A program made the position numbers and the translations under genes. This document shows, one piece after another, positions 1-11,800 of a stretch of DNA of 64,000 bases. A model generated the notes under the pieces. That model was not told the DNA's origin. It was given only the letters and a program-made list of their open reading frames with translations, and made no database searches. How positions within the stretch are numbered: the first letter of the stretch is position 1; each line of letters opens with the position of its first letter. Origin of the DNA: Epiperipatus broadwayi (lineage: Eukaryota > Onychophora > Udeonychophora > Euonychophora > Peripatidae); assembly GCA_028023455.1 (NCBI GenBank), contig JAQFVV010012446.1, forward strand, positions 1,364,001 through 1,428,000, written 5' to 3'.

Positions 1-477
1 CAAAATTATTAGTAATTAAATAAATAAATATTTTTTATTTTTATATTAATATAATAAACACAATATATATGTTAGTTCAGTTTTAAATTTTATTTTATGT
101 CTGCAGGTACTATGTTTATATTTGTATTTGTTACTTTCTGTATCTTATTTCATGGTTACTTGTCAATATTATTTTTGAATAAAATTAGGTTCTATAAGTG
201 ACTTATCAAATTTTGTGTTAAATGGGTGGTAGGCATATTATAATATCTCCAAAATATAATGAAATGGGCAGAAACAAGATCCCTGGTTTAGACTTTATAA
301 TTCTCACTATAAATTTCAAAGCATATATCTGATTATTAATTTTTATATTATACAAATTTTTTAATCATTTATTTTTTATTTCATATGTTTTTATTTGCGT
401 TAGTGTAAACTAAAAGTTTAAAATAAAAATAAGAACTTAGACTTACGATAATAAAAAGATATCGACTCACCACTGTT

Positions 478-658
478 GGGCAAAATTTAATTAAAACTAA
501 CAATTTAAAATTAAATTCTTATTTTTGTCTTTAATTTTTTAATTTTCCATTCCGTTTAAAAATCAAATTTTATCATTTCACATCACCTCATTACATAATT
601 TTTAAATTGTTAATTACAATTAAAAATCAGATTTTAATTGCCAAATTTAATTGTGCCC
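478..658. mobile_element. 181-bp MITE with perfect 9-bp target duplication
   Basis: Begins GGGCAAAATTTAATT and ends with its imperfect complement AATTTAATTGTGCCC. It is flanked on both sides by identical ACCACTGTT (469-477 and 659-667). The interior is almost pure A/T. A 9-bp TSD with TIRs starting GGG fits Mutator-like or Merlin-type DNA transposons; the superfamily cannot be settled without a transposase. Confidence 0.75.
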
Positions 659-687
659 ACCACTGTTACTCACCTTTTAAAAATAAA

Positions 688-989
688 CTTGCGGACACTA
701 AATGATTAATTGATTACTTACTCGTTTCATAAAAAGCAAAAATTGAACGTGATTTAAAATGCAAAAACAACAACCTACATCGTATAGGCATCTATCACGT
801 TTGAACAGATTTACATTATAATCTTGTAAAATTTATTACTTGCGGACACTAAATGATTAATTAATTATGCACTCTTTTTATAAAAAGCAAAAATAGAACT
901 TGATTTAAAATGCAAAAACAACAACAAACATAGTATTTTTCATCTATAATGTTTGAACAGATTTACATTATAGTCTTGTAAAATTTAAT
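688..989. repeat. Tandem duplication, two 151-bp units
   Basis: Units 688-838 and 839-989 both start CTTGCGGACACTAAATGATT and both contain GAACAGATTTACATTATA followed by CTTGTAAAATTTA. They differ at scattered positions. No open reading frame or known repeat recognised. Confidence 0.8.
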
Positions 990-1089
990 GTATGTATATA
1001 AAATGGGGAAATTCTGATTTTAAGTGAATTATGAACTTCTTTATTACATAAAATCTATTACAGTACTATTATAAAGGGCTGAAAATATT

Positions 1090-1209
1090 GAAATTATTAG
1101 ATGGAAGTTGAACTCCGATTACTTTAAATATGACTTGAATGTGCAAAATTTATAATATTTAAAGTAATAGCGCATTATCCGAGCTCGACTTCTGATCTAA
1201 TAATTTTTA
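1090..1209. repeat. Imperfect hairpin
   Basis: AAATTATTAGAT..AAGTTGA at the left pairs with the complement of ATTACTTTAAATAT and ATCTAATAATTTTT at the right. The arms are about 45 nt around a short loop. Possibly a small foldback element; no target duplication checked out clearly. Confidence 0.5.
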
Positions 1210-1334
1210 TCGCATGAAAGAAAACCGCATACAAAGTTATTAAGAAGAATTATGAATCATATTAAATAAATCCGCATAAAACGATACCCGGGTGTATATG
1301 TTTTCAACAATAGTTTTTTTTTTCATATGTCATA

Positions 1335-1420
1335 GCACCAGTCGGGACGCGAACCAACAACCGTCTGCAACCAACTACTTGCTTGCAACGCGGCTGCGAT
1401 GACCTCTCGGCTAACAATGC
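1335..1420 (-). repeat. tRNA-like fragment (tRNA-derived SINE head or tRNA pseudogene)
   Basis: On the minus strand an A-box-like TAGCCGAGAGGTC (1401-1413) is followed by a B-box-like GGTTCGCGTCCCG (1343-1355). The 86-nt unit has ends GCATTGT and ACTGGTGC that pair at six of seven positions counting G-T pairs. The A box resembles the Leu/Ser type. No anticodon stem forms, so it is not a functional tRNA. No SINE body identified. Confidence 0.5.
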
Positions 1421-2652
1421 TTGAGTTTTTATCACTTCAATTGCATCTTTTTTCAAAATCTAAACTGTACTCCAGATGGGAACATATTTAATAGACCTTG
1501 ATATTTTTTAAATCATAACAACATCCTAGTCACATGAGAGAAATATGATAATTGTTCTAAAATCACTGAATTAGATCTTTTATTTTAATTGAAACCCATA
1601 ATTATGAAAAAGTATTTGATATTCTTAATTTATAAATTACATTACAGATTCTTGTCAGTTTTTTCAAATTCTTTCCTTAGCATTTATTAATTCGGTTGAG
1701 ATTCCAGTTGAAGCATTTCTTAATCTCTGCCAGTTTTAATTTCAGTTAATGCTTTTTCAACTTGGTTTTTCATTATTGCATAATCTATTTCATTTTTATG
1801 TATATAACTTTTCCATTTAATATAAATGAAGGCTTATTTTTTTCATATAAATCACTTATACATTATTTTTTCAATACATTATTTTTTCAATGCATATGTG
1901 TTTTGTTAACCTATATGTTAGCAATTTCTTCTAACATTATTTCATCCTCACAACTTAGACTTTTCCATTCAAAAACTTTTATTTTACTATCTTCTGCATT
2001 CTCTCTTACTCATCTTTTTTATTTCAAATATCTTTTACTAATTTTCATATATATATATATACAAATTCTTTTATAGAATGTTCATTTTATTCATATCATT
2101 ATTAATCTTTAAGCTTTTTTACTTTTTTTGTATAACATGTATTGCAACAATTTTAAAATTTATTTTATGAATTTGTCTATTATTATTTACAATTATTTTC
2201 TTAATGATAAAGCTGATATTGAGTTTTAAAAAAACCCTCTTTAAACATAATTTTATATTTTAAATTGTAATCTGGTGAATGTATGCCAATTTGTATTATA
2301 ATCAGTGCATAATAATTTAAATTATGTTTAATGCTTCAAAAAATTCCAAGTTATATTAATATATTTTTAAGAAGATAGTTGCCAGATAGTAGCAACATCA
2401 TTTAGTTAAAAAAAAAAGAGAGAAAAATGGAACATTTCATTTAGCATTTAAGAACTGGAATTTCCTCTTTTTTAATGTATATTTTTTCTGTTTGCGAATG
2501 TTATGCAATATTAAAAATTGTCTCTCCTTCCCCAAAGCAAAATATATATAATACTAATTGTCACTCACTTAATAAAATTTAAATTTTTTATCTTTTTTTT
2601 AAAAATTAAATATATAATAATAATGTTTTTTATATTTGTAAATTTATTTCAG

Positions 2653-2802
2653 GTTGTAGGAGCTAAAGTTGTTACAAGTGCTCGTAGTCCTGGAGCTCGT
2701 TGTTATGGTTTTGTTACAATGTTTAGTAGTGAGGAAGCAGCTAAGTGTATTCAACATTTACATCGAACTGAATTACATGGCAGAATGATATCTGTTGAGA
2801 GA
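2653..2802 (+). CDS. SAFB: SAFB-like exon: second half of RRM
   Basis: Fifty codons in phase 0, acceptor TTATTTCAG and donor GTAAGA. The protein begins [20 protein letters not shown] and ends HGRMISVER. It carries RNP1 (RCYGFVTM) and the helix 2 to beta 4 part of the RRM. The [18 protein letters not shown] and HLHRTELHG strings are characteristic of SAFB/SLTM. The matching RNP2 exon was looked for in bases 1-2652 and not seen, so it probably lies upstream of the window. An ATG-started reading from 2518 runs through intron sequence into this exon and is not the real start. Confidence 0.94.
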
Positions 2803-5800
2803 GTAAGATATTTAATTAAACCTTGTTTATCTTAAATAATTTGATATTCTGTTTATAGTGCTGTGTTATTGGGAAGTTAACATTTAATATTGCTTTTTAG
2901 ATGGATATAAGTAAAATGTTAGGATGCACCATATTCTTAGTATTTTATACATTGTTTTAAATTTATTAAGAATTATCGAAATTATAACTTCTGGTATATA
3001 TATATATGTTGTTTCTGTTTTGTTTTGCTTTTATAATAAATAGAAACGAATTGAAGGAAATTTGAAGCTCTCCAGCCAAAATAAATCTACAGCAGGGGCT
3101 AAAAAACCTGGGGATAAAAGTACTACTGGTACAGATAAAAAATCTGATAAAAAATCGGATAAAGGTAAATATGTGTGTGCATATATGTGTGCGACTTGAA
3201 TTCTTAATATTTTACAATTTCTAGATGAATATTAAATTTTAATATAAATTTTTTTCATTAATCTCCTTTGATTGAATTTTTATTGGAACATATTGTCTTT
3301 CCTCCTCAATTTTGTTTTTTAAATTTATTTAAATATACACAGATTAATCCTGGATAGCAAGCTCAATTGGTTTTCCAAAATGTCTTTATAAGTCTAAAAT
3401 CTCATTATATGAAACAAGCAATTTATAATATGAGCTTATGTGGCAAAGTAGTTTAATTTGTTATTCTAAATTCAAATATATAAAAAAGCTAATGACAAAA
3501 ATAAAGCTTAATAAATACACATTTTGAAAAAAAAAAAAAAAGTACTAATCTCTGGGGTATAATAAAACCCAATTTCATTTGCTAAAATTCAAAAAAAGAA
3601 AGATAATTTCTCACTTTGAATTTTACCTGGACTTTCAATCTTATTTCCTGAATAATAAAATGAAGCATGTAGAAAAAAAAGTTATCACAATGTAAATTTT
3701 AGAATATTTTTGGTGTGCTTTATGTTCTATTATCAAAGTTTCTTTTTTTTAATATAATTATTTAAAGCCTGATAATTTTTTTTTAAAACAACTAATAATT
3801 TATTTTACATAAATACATGTGTAATTCAATAAAAAATTAGATAAAGAAATGTAACTGTTCAATTGATTGATGTAGTTTTAACAATGAATGTTATTAAAAT
3901 TTAATTCTACTTTTTGCCAACATTGTTCTAATTAATATAGAATATCACATTTTGCCTGAGGTAATACAAAAGTACTGGTTAACAATTTAGAATTTATGCT
4001 TTTATGTATGGATATATTTTTATGCACACACACACAAAAACAAAAATGGTTAATTTTTTTAAAAATTATTATTAATATATATATCCCAAAGAAACATGTT
4101 TATAGTTGCTTTTTTTTTTTTTTTTTGGCAGGAATATTTATAAAAGGCACTGTCCTAAAAGTTATATAAACAATTCCTTTGTGAAATTTAGACACTTGAC
4201 TTGAAAGTACTTATAAAAATAGTTGTAGAAGTGATAATTTTTATAAATAGCTTTAGAGGGACCTCACAAACCATGAATGACACAAGAAAGCGACTTTTAT
4301 AAAGATAAGAGTGGCCGGCCGTCTTATTTTTAACCTAAATTTCTAATTATATAGGCCAATCTGAAGTATTCTGATTTGGGAGTGTGAAGTTGTTGTTCTC
4401 TTCAGTCAACGGTTTCCTTTAATATACCTTTGCAAAATCTTGCGATTTACAGCGAGTTAATGTTGCGATCTTAATACTGGTCTACATAAGGAGAAATTTA
4501 CATTAAAGATAAGATGGTGGCTCTTATCTTTATAAAAGTCGCTATCTTGTGTCATGGTTTGTGAGGTTCCTCTATTCGGCAAAATAATATTGCTTGACTA
4601 TTAGAAATTTCAAAGCACATTCGTTACAGGTTAAAGCCTGCTTAAGTATTTACATATATTTCCTGTGCGCTCAATAAAATATAATTACAACTCTATAAAT
4701 AGCTTTATTAATCAAAAATAATAATTATGGGACTTGGAATTTGGAACTGTTCAAGTCAAAACATTATTTTCTGATATTCAGCATCTACAAACTATTTGTA
4801 GACATCACATAACAAAATGTTGAATATTATTCAGATCTAGTTAAAGTTCATGCTAATTAACATTGGCTAATAGTTTTACAATTTTACGAAATTTACAAAA
4901 TCTATGTTCAAACTAGTTACACAAATATAGTTGTAGAAGTGATAAATTTTATAAAAACATTAAGAGGTTGGACTTAGAAATGTTATCATATAATATTAAT
5001 CATCCATGCACTTTACTATTGTTACACAGTGCTTTATTTACCACCCTCTTTTACAGTTTACACTGAGCAATTGAGTTAGGAGATATAAAAGTTCTGAAGA
5101 AGCAGGTGAAACTGTAAAAGAGGATGGTAAATAAAGCGTTGTGCAACAGTAGTAAAGTGCATGGATGATTTAGTATTATATGGTATACATTTGGCAGTGC
5201 AATAAGAAAGAATGGTTATTATCCTTTGAAATATTCATTGTCTGCATACTACCTCTCACAATAGGAAATATTAAAAATGGCAGTTAGAAGGAATAGTTCA
5301 AGACTTTATTTCTTGATTGATTATCTTCTTATAAATGATACCTGTAGTAAAATAGTCCGTAATATAAGAATCTAAATATATTTTTATAAAAATTTTCCAA
5401 ATATAAGCAATATATACCTTTATAGAAAACTCGCTTCTTAAATAATGTGCTATCCAATGTATGCTTCTTACCAACTAAACATAGAATAATTAAGCAATAA
5501 AAAAAATTATATTTTTTTAAATAAAATTCACCAAATGGAAGCAATAAACACCACCAAAAATTTTCCTATGTTTAAAATTTTTTGAAGTAAGGATCTAAAT
5601 ACAATCCTATATTATAATAAATTGAAAGTATGCTAGCCTTTCTCACATGCGCAATTATAACAGAGAAAGCCAATCAGATTTTAAACAGATATCTAATAAA
5701 TAATCAAGCTTAGACACGAGACAGAGATTTTGATAGAAAAGGTTGATACCACCTTTTCTAAACTTAACTTTTATATATATAAGCCAGTCTTAAGCATCTT

Positions 5801-8800
5801 AGCCCGAAAGCTTTAAATATATAAACAATTACAATTATCATTCATTGTGTTATAAATATAATATATTACGGCACGAAATCTCAGATTTACTATAGCGCAA
5901 TTTTCATAGCAGCAACGTTTGTAAACAATATTTATCTAAATCGCATGTTGAAAATTGATAATTAATTGAAAGTATGCTAGCCTTTCTCACATGCGCAATT
6001 ATAACAGAGAAAGCCAATCGGATTTTAAACAGATATCTATATTATAGTTTTGATACCTGTATCTTGATTCTTTCCTGATAAGTTGCCATTATCTTTTGGG
6101 TTGGAAAGTAGTGATATGAGTCTGATACTTGGATGGTTGAGACTCTGTCTTCCTTGGGAAGTTTTGGAACCAGATTTAGTGTATAATTTAACGGAATTTA
6201 GTGACCTGTACTTTGAGATTCCAAAAGATCAAATGAAATATCTTTTATTAGAAAAATGCAGGATTTTATAAGCAAAGTAAATTTAGCATCTATACATCAT
6301 CATGGTAAATATGGATACATAAAATATTTTTGTAGTTTGTGACCAATCCTGATGTGACAGTTTGACAATCATTACTTGCATAAAATAATCTTTTTTTCCT
6401 GGGGTGAGTGGCCATTTTTTTTAGCTCTGGATAATCGCAATATACTGACAAATATATTGTTCAGCATATAAATTTATTTGTTTTTACAATAATATTCACT
6501 ATTTTCTCATTGAAAAATAAATTTAAAAAATTGGGATGTGGCATCAGATGCATTGTTACGATCATGCTTGGTATGGCACTAAAACCCTAGGGGTAAAGGA
6601 GCAATATCATCGATGTTCACTTCAACCCATTACTTAGCTCTCACCACATTATTATCTAATTCATCTTCATTGCTATTGGATGTTCATCTCACTGATAGCA
6701 CTGAGAAGAGGTGGATAGATACTCTAATCATAAGAACAACAAAGACTAGTTCAGTCAACAGCTTTCAAAACTGATGTTATATTTATAAATCAAAACTTGG
6801 AAATTTATATTACGCCTTACATATTACGTATATAGATTATATTATTCAGCATATATCTACCCATCTATGTGATAATAGAATCAGACATCGTGAGTTATAT
6901 ATTGTACCAGTCAGAATTGTATGTTCATCTAACAAAATTCAGAATCTAGGCAAAAGTACCTTAAATTCACTCATGCCCAAGATACACAGGTCAGGAGCAA
7001 TCATGGATTCTGCCCTGTTTACCTTTCTCTAAAACTATAACATTATGAACAACATTTTTGATGATAACAAATGAAATTTATTTATTCCAGTCACGGAGAC
7101 AGCAGAGAAATGAGATCTATAGGGAAAAGATGATATTAGCTGACTTTGAACCCCTCACAGGATATGCTAGCTTATGATTATATTAATATTTCACTGAGAA
7201 TTATTCAAATAAAATGTAACAGACTGGCCTATGGTCAACAGGACTTGAATTATATATAACCCAACCTATTTGATGATGTGCATGCATAAAACATGAGACA
7301 AAAAACAATTAAATAATGATTGGTTATGAAATGTTAATAATTTATTAATAATAATTAATGAGAAATCAAATAAACAAGTAATGATTATATGAACTTAATG
7401 AATTAAGTACAATGATGAATCTATTTACATGTCATAACATTAGTAGAATCTGGTTTTCACGTAATTATTAGCGATGATTTGCATATTCTATTAGATAATA
7501 TAATAATAGAACACAGAACAAAGATTAAAGAATCCACAAACACGAGTTAAACAGACAAAAATAGTCAAGGTAATGTGGCTTAATATGCTAGCAGAGAGAT
7601 ATCAAATTTAACATAGATTTACACTTCGAATGCTATGATTAACTCAATGAGAGATAAATGACTTTATCGAACATAAATTAAATAGAATTTTATTTACATA
7701 AACTTATATTCAAATTATAGTTTATCCTAACCATACATTAAAATATATTCATAGATATTACAAGATTTACTTGGGTCAGTAATTATACTCTATCAATCAT
7801 TTAGAAGGAAAAAACTTTATTTGCATCTTTTATCAGATTATTCTGATCTGACAATTTACTGAATGTTGTTTGCTAGCGTACTTAAAGATTGTTGTAATGA
7901 GAGGGCGGCTAGCTTAAATAAGCTTTAAATGACATTTCTAACTTATAAATAATAGAAAGAAAGATGTTTTACAGAAATCACAGTATTACGACTTATAGAT
8001 AAATAATTAGGCAATATAAAATATTAATGAAGAATTGCGGTGCCGACCTTAAATGATAATGTTAGAAATATTAAGTCCGTTTTAGGATAAGTTTCATCAA
8101 TTATACGAATGTGAGAAATCTATCTGCATTTATGACAGGGCGGTATTTGGAGAAATGGTTGGTAGTGGATTCCATGGTTTTTCAGTTTTACCGATGTTAT
8201 CCCATGCAAAGCCTAATTACAACCTGACATTATCCTGGAGTCTGTGCTTCCAAATTCCATTTAGGGATATGCCATTAAGAAATGATCCGGGACCTCTGGG
8301 TATTGAGTTTGACAAAGCAAGATTTACGCAGTTTTATAACGCTATCAGGGGTAAGCAACGCCATTAAGATTCAGGTCCTTAATGACGCTGATGCGTTAAA
8401 TTAAGCTCTCGTAATTTAATAAAATCTAGCGTAATGACATGACAAATTTAATCCATCTCTAAAGGTACGCAAATGACCTTAAATATTAATTAGTAAGTCA
8501 AAATATAAAAGAGAAGGAATATTTAGTTCCCTTCATTAAACAAATGTAAGTGCGCTTAACGAATAAATAATTACATAATACAATTATCACGCTGGATGTC
8601 GTGTATGCAAATGACTAATAATAAAGAGAGGCAAGGCCATTAAGTTTAGAGAATACTAGAATTAACTAATCAATAGCATTAACATGGTAATAAATTGATG
8701 TCATAAATATGACAGCGTATAATCTGCCATTAAGCAAATAGAATCATTTAGTAAAATTATTCAAATGGGAATCTTAATGTAGTAAGAAAACTTACATTTA

Positions 8801-11800
8801 AATATTTCTATCCCATAATATCGGGATGGAGAATTAAAATAAGATCGATTTGCCAGATTGAATTATTAGCATATCAAATTAAATATAATCAGACATAAAA
8901 TTATAATAAATGAAGTTGAAAGTTTGCCACATTTAAAAGAGAAATAGTATGAAACCCAGTAAATACATTTAAAGAATAAATTTGTGCATTATATTTTACA
9001 GAGAAAGTCATTAGTTTACTAGAATTATGATAATCGGCACTACATCATCAATTATTAAATAGAGAATTACATTTCTACTTTAAACAAATTAAGATTACGT
9101 AGAGTTCATGTTAGCGGCACAGACGAGATTACCTTCTGTTACTTTACGACTTGATGGCTGTACGGGTTGATACACGTAAGAAATAAATGAAAAACAAGGT
9201 CGGCAATGCAGAGTTTTGAAAAACGATTGGCATCTTTTTAGAATTAGTTTTGTATTTGATTAAAGCAGTCTTTAAGTGGCGATGGCGTAGCAGCATAGCG
9301 GTATGGAGACTATCTTGACAAAATTGGGAAAACAAATTTCTTCCCTCTACTCAGAAGTCATGATTCAAAATTTTGACTGACGTAGATTTGTTTAGCAACA
9401 CTTTCTGAAATAAAAGCAAAGAGTGGCTAGCATAGAATTTTGGCTGTATTTTATATGCCAACAAAACCTTCTAGAAACTTCTATTACCTTGCTGCAGGCG
9501 AAGCCCGGATGTGCATTACCTGGCCTGACTGCATTTATCCTTTGTTTAAAGATTTACATTTCAAAAATGACAATGAGATAAATTCTAGAGAGTATTGTTT
9601 AATCTATTTCGAGTTTGGAAATAGATTTAAGAAATATAATTTCCATTAAAGCTAGCATTGGTAAAATAAATTAATTTAATGGCATATTTAAATTGAACCA
9701 GGTACGTTCTTTTGTTTGTAAGTTTGTATTATGTTAATTACTCTCCAGCACTTACTCTGGTATTTGCGTCAGCTTAATAATAAAATACACTAAATTGCAT
9801 AAAAATTGTTTACATTTTTGTGTCTGTGATACATACACGATGATTTAAGGTGATAGAAATTTTAAATATTTCCGTCTTAAAATTAATATTCTTTATTCAA
9901 ATTAAACGTTTATAACTTACAATAAGAGTGGGAAATCGTATGCATACGTGAACTTGCATTCCCTAATGATTAAACAAGTAGACATGGATTTGAACCTCTG
10001 GTTTAAAGTTTCTAATATCATAAGATGGGGAAGTAAAAATATGTATAACAGATTTTACTGCTTCTGTATAAAAAAAAAAAAAATTCAGACGTAGAAATGC
10101 ATCACATGTTTTCTAAAACTTATAAAAAAGAAAAGCTGCTTGTTTATTTATTGAAATGACATAGTTTGCGTTGTTGGTTCTCACATTGAGTATACGTGTT
10201 TTATTAAAATTGTTAGTGATAACTTAGTAAGTTCATGTGAAGTCTATATCTTGTTAGTTTAGTATTTGTTAGCCTCATAGCGCTAGGCTTTGTTAATTAT
10301 TATGAGTATGCTTAACTTTTGAATCGTATATATACATCATTATACAATCTAAAATATTTTATAAAAAACTATGGATATAGCAAAGCACAAATTTTACATT
10401 CACAAGACATTGTGTTTCTCAAAATGTATTAGTTTATTTCTTTATTACTTTTTTTAAATATGTTTCAAATAATATATACAAATAGTAAAACTCTGAAATT
10501 GTAAAACTAAAGATTTTATTATAGAATGTAAAATGAGTGAAAAAATTAACAATTTTTTGAAAATTTGCAATAGAAAATCAACTTATTTTTTTTGAATATA
10601 AAAAAATGCATCCACTTTTTAGTATAACTTGAACGAAAAAGAATGGCGATAAATATTGGATAATAATTAAGTATGTTCTCTTTCAAAGTAGAGAGAAATC
10701 GAAAAAAAGGTGCCAGGTAGGGCCTAGGCTAAATGCAGTTTCTCATTGATTTATAACTGCCATCAATATAAAATATCACAAAGTAATGACTGAGTACTAT
10801 TTGCATGTGTTGAAATAAAAAAAGCAAGATTATTTTACATACTGCTAAATAATATTTATTCAAACATCACCTTATAATAATATATTGTAAGCAAAACAAC
10901 AGGTAGCACTAAGATTTCATCTCACAGTGCGTTCATTTAAAATATTGATACATTTTGTTATTGTATATATTGAAAGTTTATACGGAATAAAATTTGTACA
11001 GTATTTTTTTGCAGATACTTTTTTTGTATTTATGATGATAGCAGTCATTATTTTGGATGTGACGAACAAATTCCAACGATATTCGACAAAAACAAATCAT
11101 TTTCTACTTATGTTTAGTATTGTTTGATCATATAAAGATTAATATTAATTGCATAAAGCATGAAATATCCACTTTGCCCTCCCCTTTTTTTTTTAGTGAA
11201 AATAATTTAGATTTATGATAACAGGCATTTTTCTGGGATGGAATTAGGGTTTATTTAAAAAAAGAATATATATAATTGTGGTCACATATATATATCTAAT
11301 TGGGCTAAATTTTATTGCACTTTTAACTTTTTATATTTGGCTTTTTATTATTATTAAAATTTAGACAAGAAAACATATAAAAGTAGGAATATCATAAATG
11401 ATTTTTTCCATCTATTTTTCTATAAAATAATAACAACAACAAAAAAAAAATGCTTAAGAGTGACTGAAAATCTTGTAATAATGTTCAATAGTCAAAAGTC
11501 TAATTCATCAGGAAAAAGATTATGCAGTAATGATAATCTCTATATTTATGAGCAAAGTTGGCTTGTTAATTCTTTTTTTTTTAAATATAATTACTATTAC
11601 TTTTAAGAAATCATCATAAAATTTTTATTTTTTATTATAGAGAAATGCAAATTACATTGTCTGAAAGGAAAATGAACGCTGAATCGAATGATGCAAAATA
11701 CGCAGGCATAGTGTGTATAGTTTTCATGTTATCATAAATTGAAGCCAAGACTTGCTAATTAGAAAATAGTAGCCCAACATTTTAATTTTTAGATTTTGTA

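Larger units (their letters stand above)
1..2652. other. Upstream intron or 5' region of SAFB-like gene
   Basis: AT-rich, no exon recognised. It holds a small TIR element (478-658), a 151-bp tandem duplication (688-989), an imperfect hairpin (1090-1209) and a tRNA-like fragment (1335-1420, minus). The RNP2 exon expected just upstream of 2653 was not found here, so this is most likely intron. The frame at 1762-2076 (104 codons) is Phe/Ile/Leu-rich and looks like chance. Confidence 0.6.

Noticed and set aside
1335-1420. Functional tRNA gene
   Set aside because: A and B boxes are visible but no anticodon stem can form; treated as tRNA-derived.
1762-2076. 104-codon ORF on the plus strand
   Set aside because: Phe/Ile/Leu/Tyr-rich translation of AT-rich DNA, no motif, inside an intron.
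8155-8367. 70-codon ORF in the 3.1-kb repeat
   Set aside because: Frame is not kept in the second copy (around 16880-17060), so not evidence of coding.
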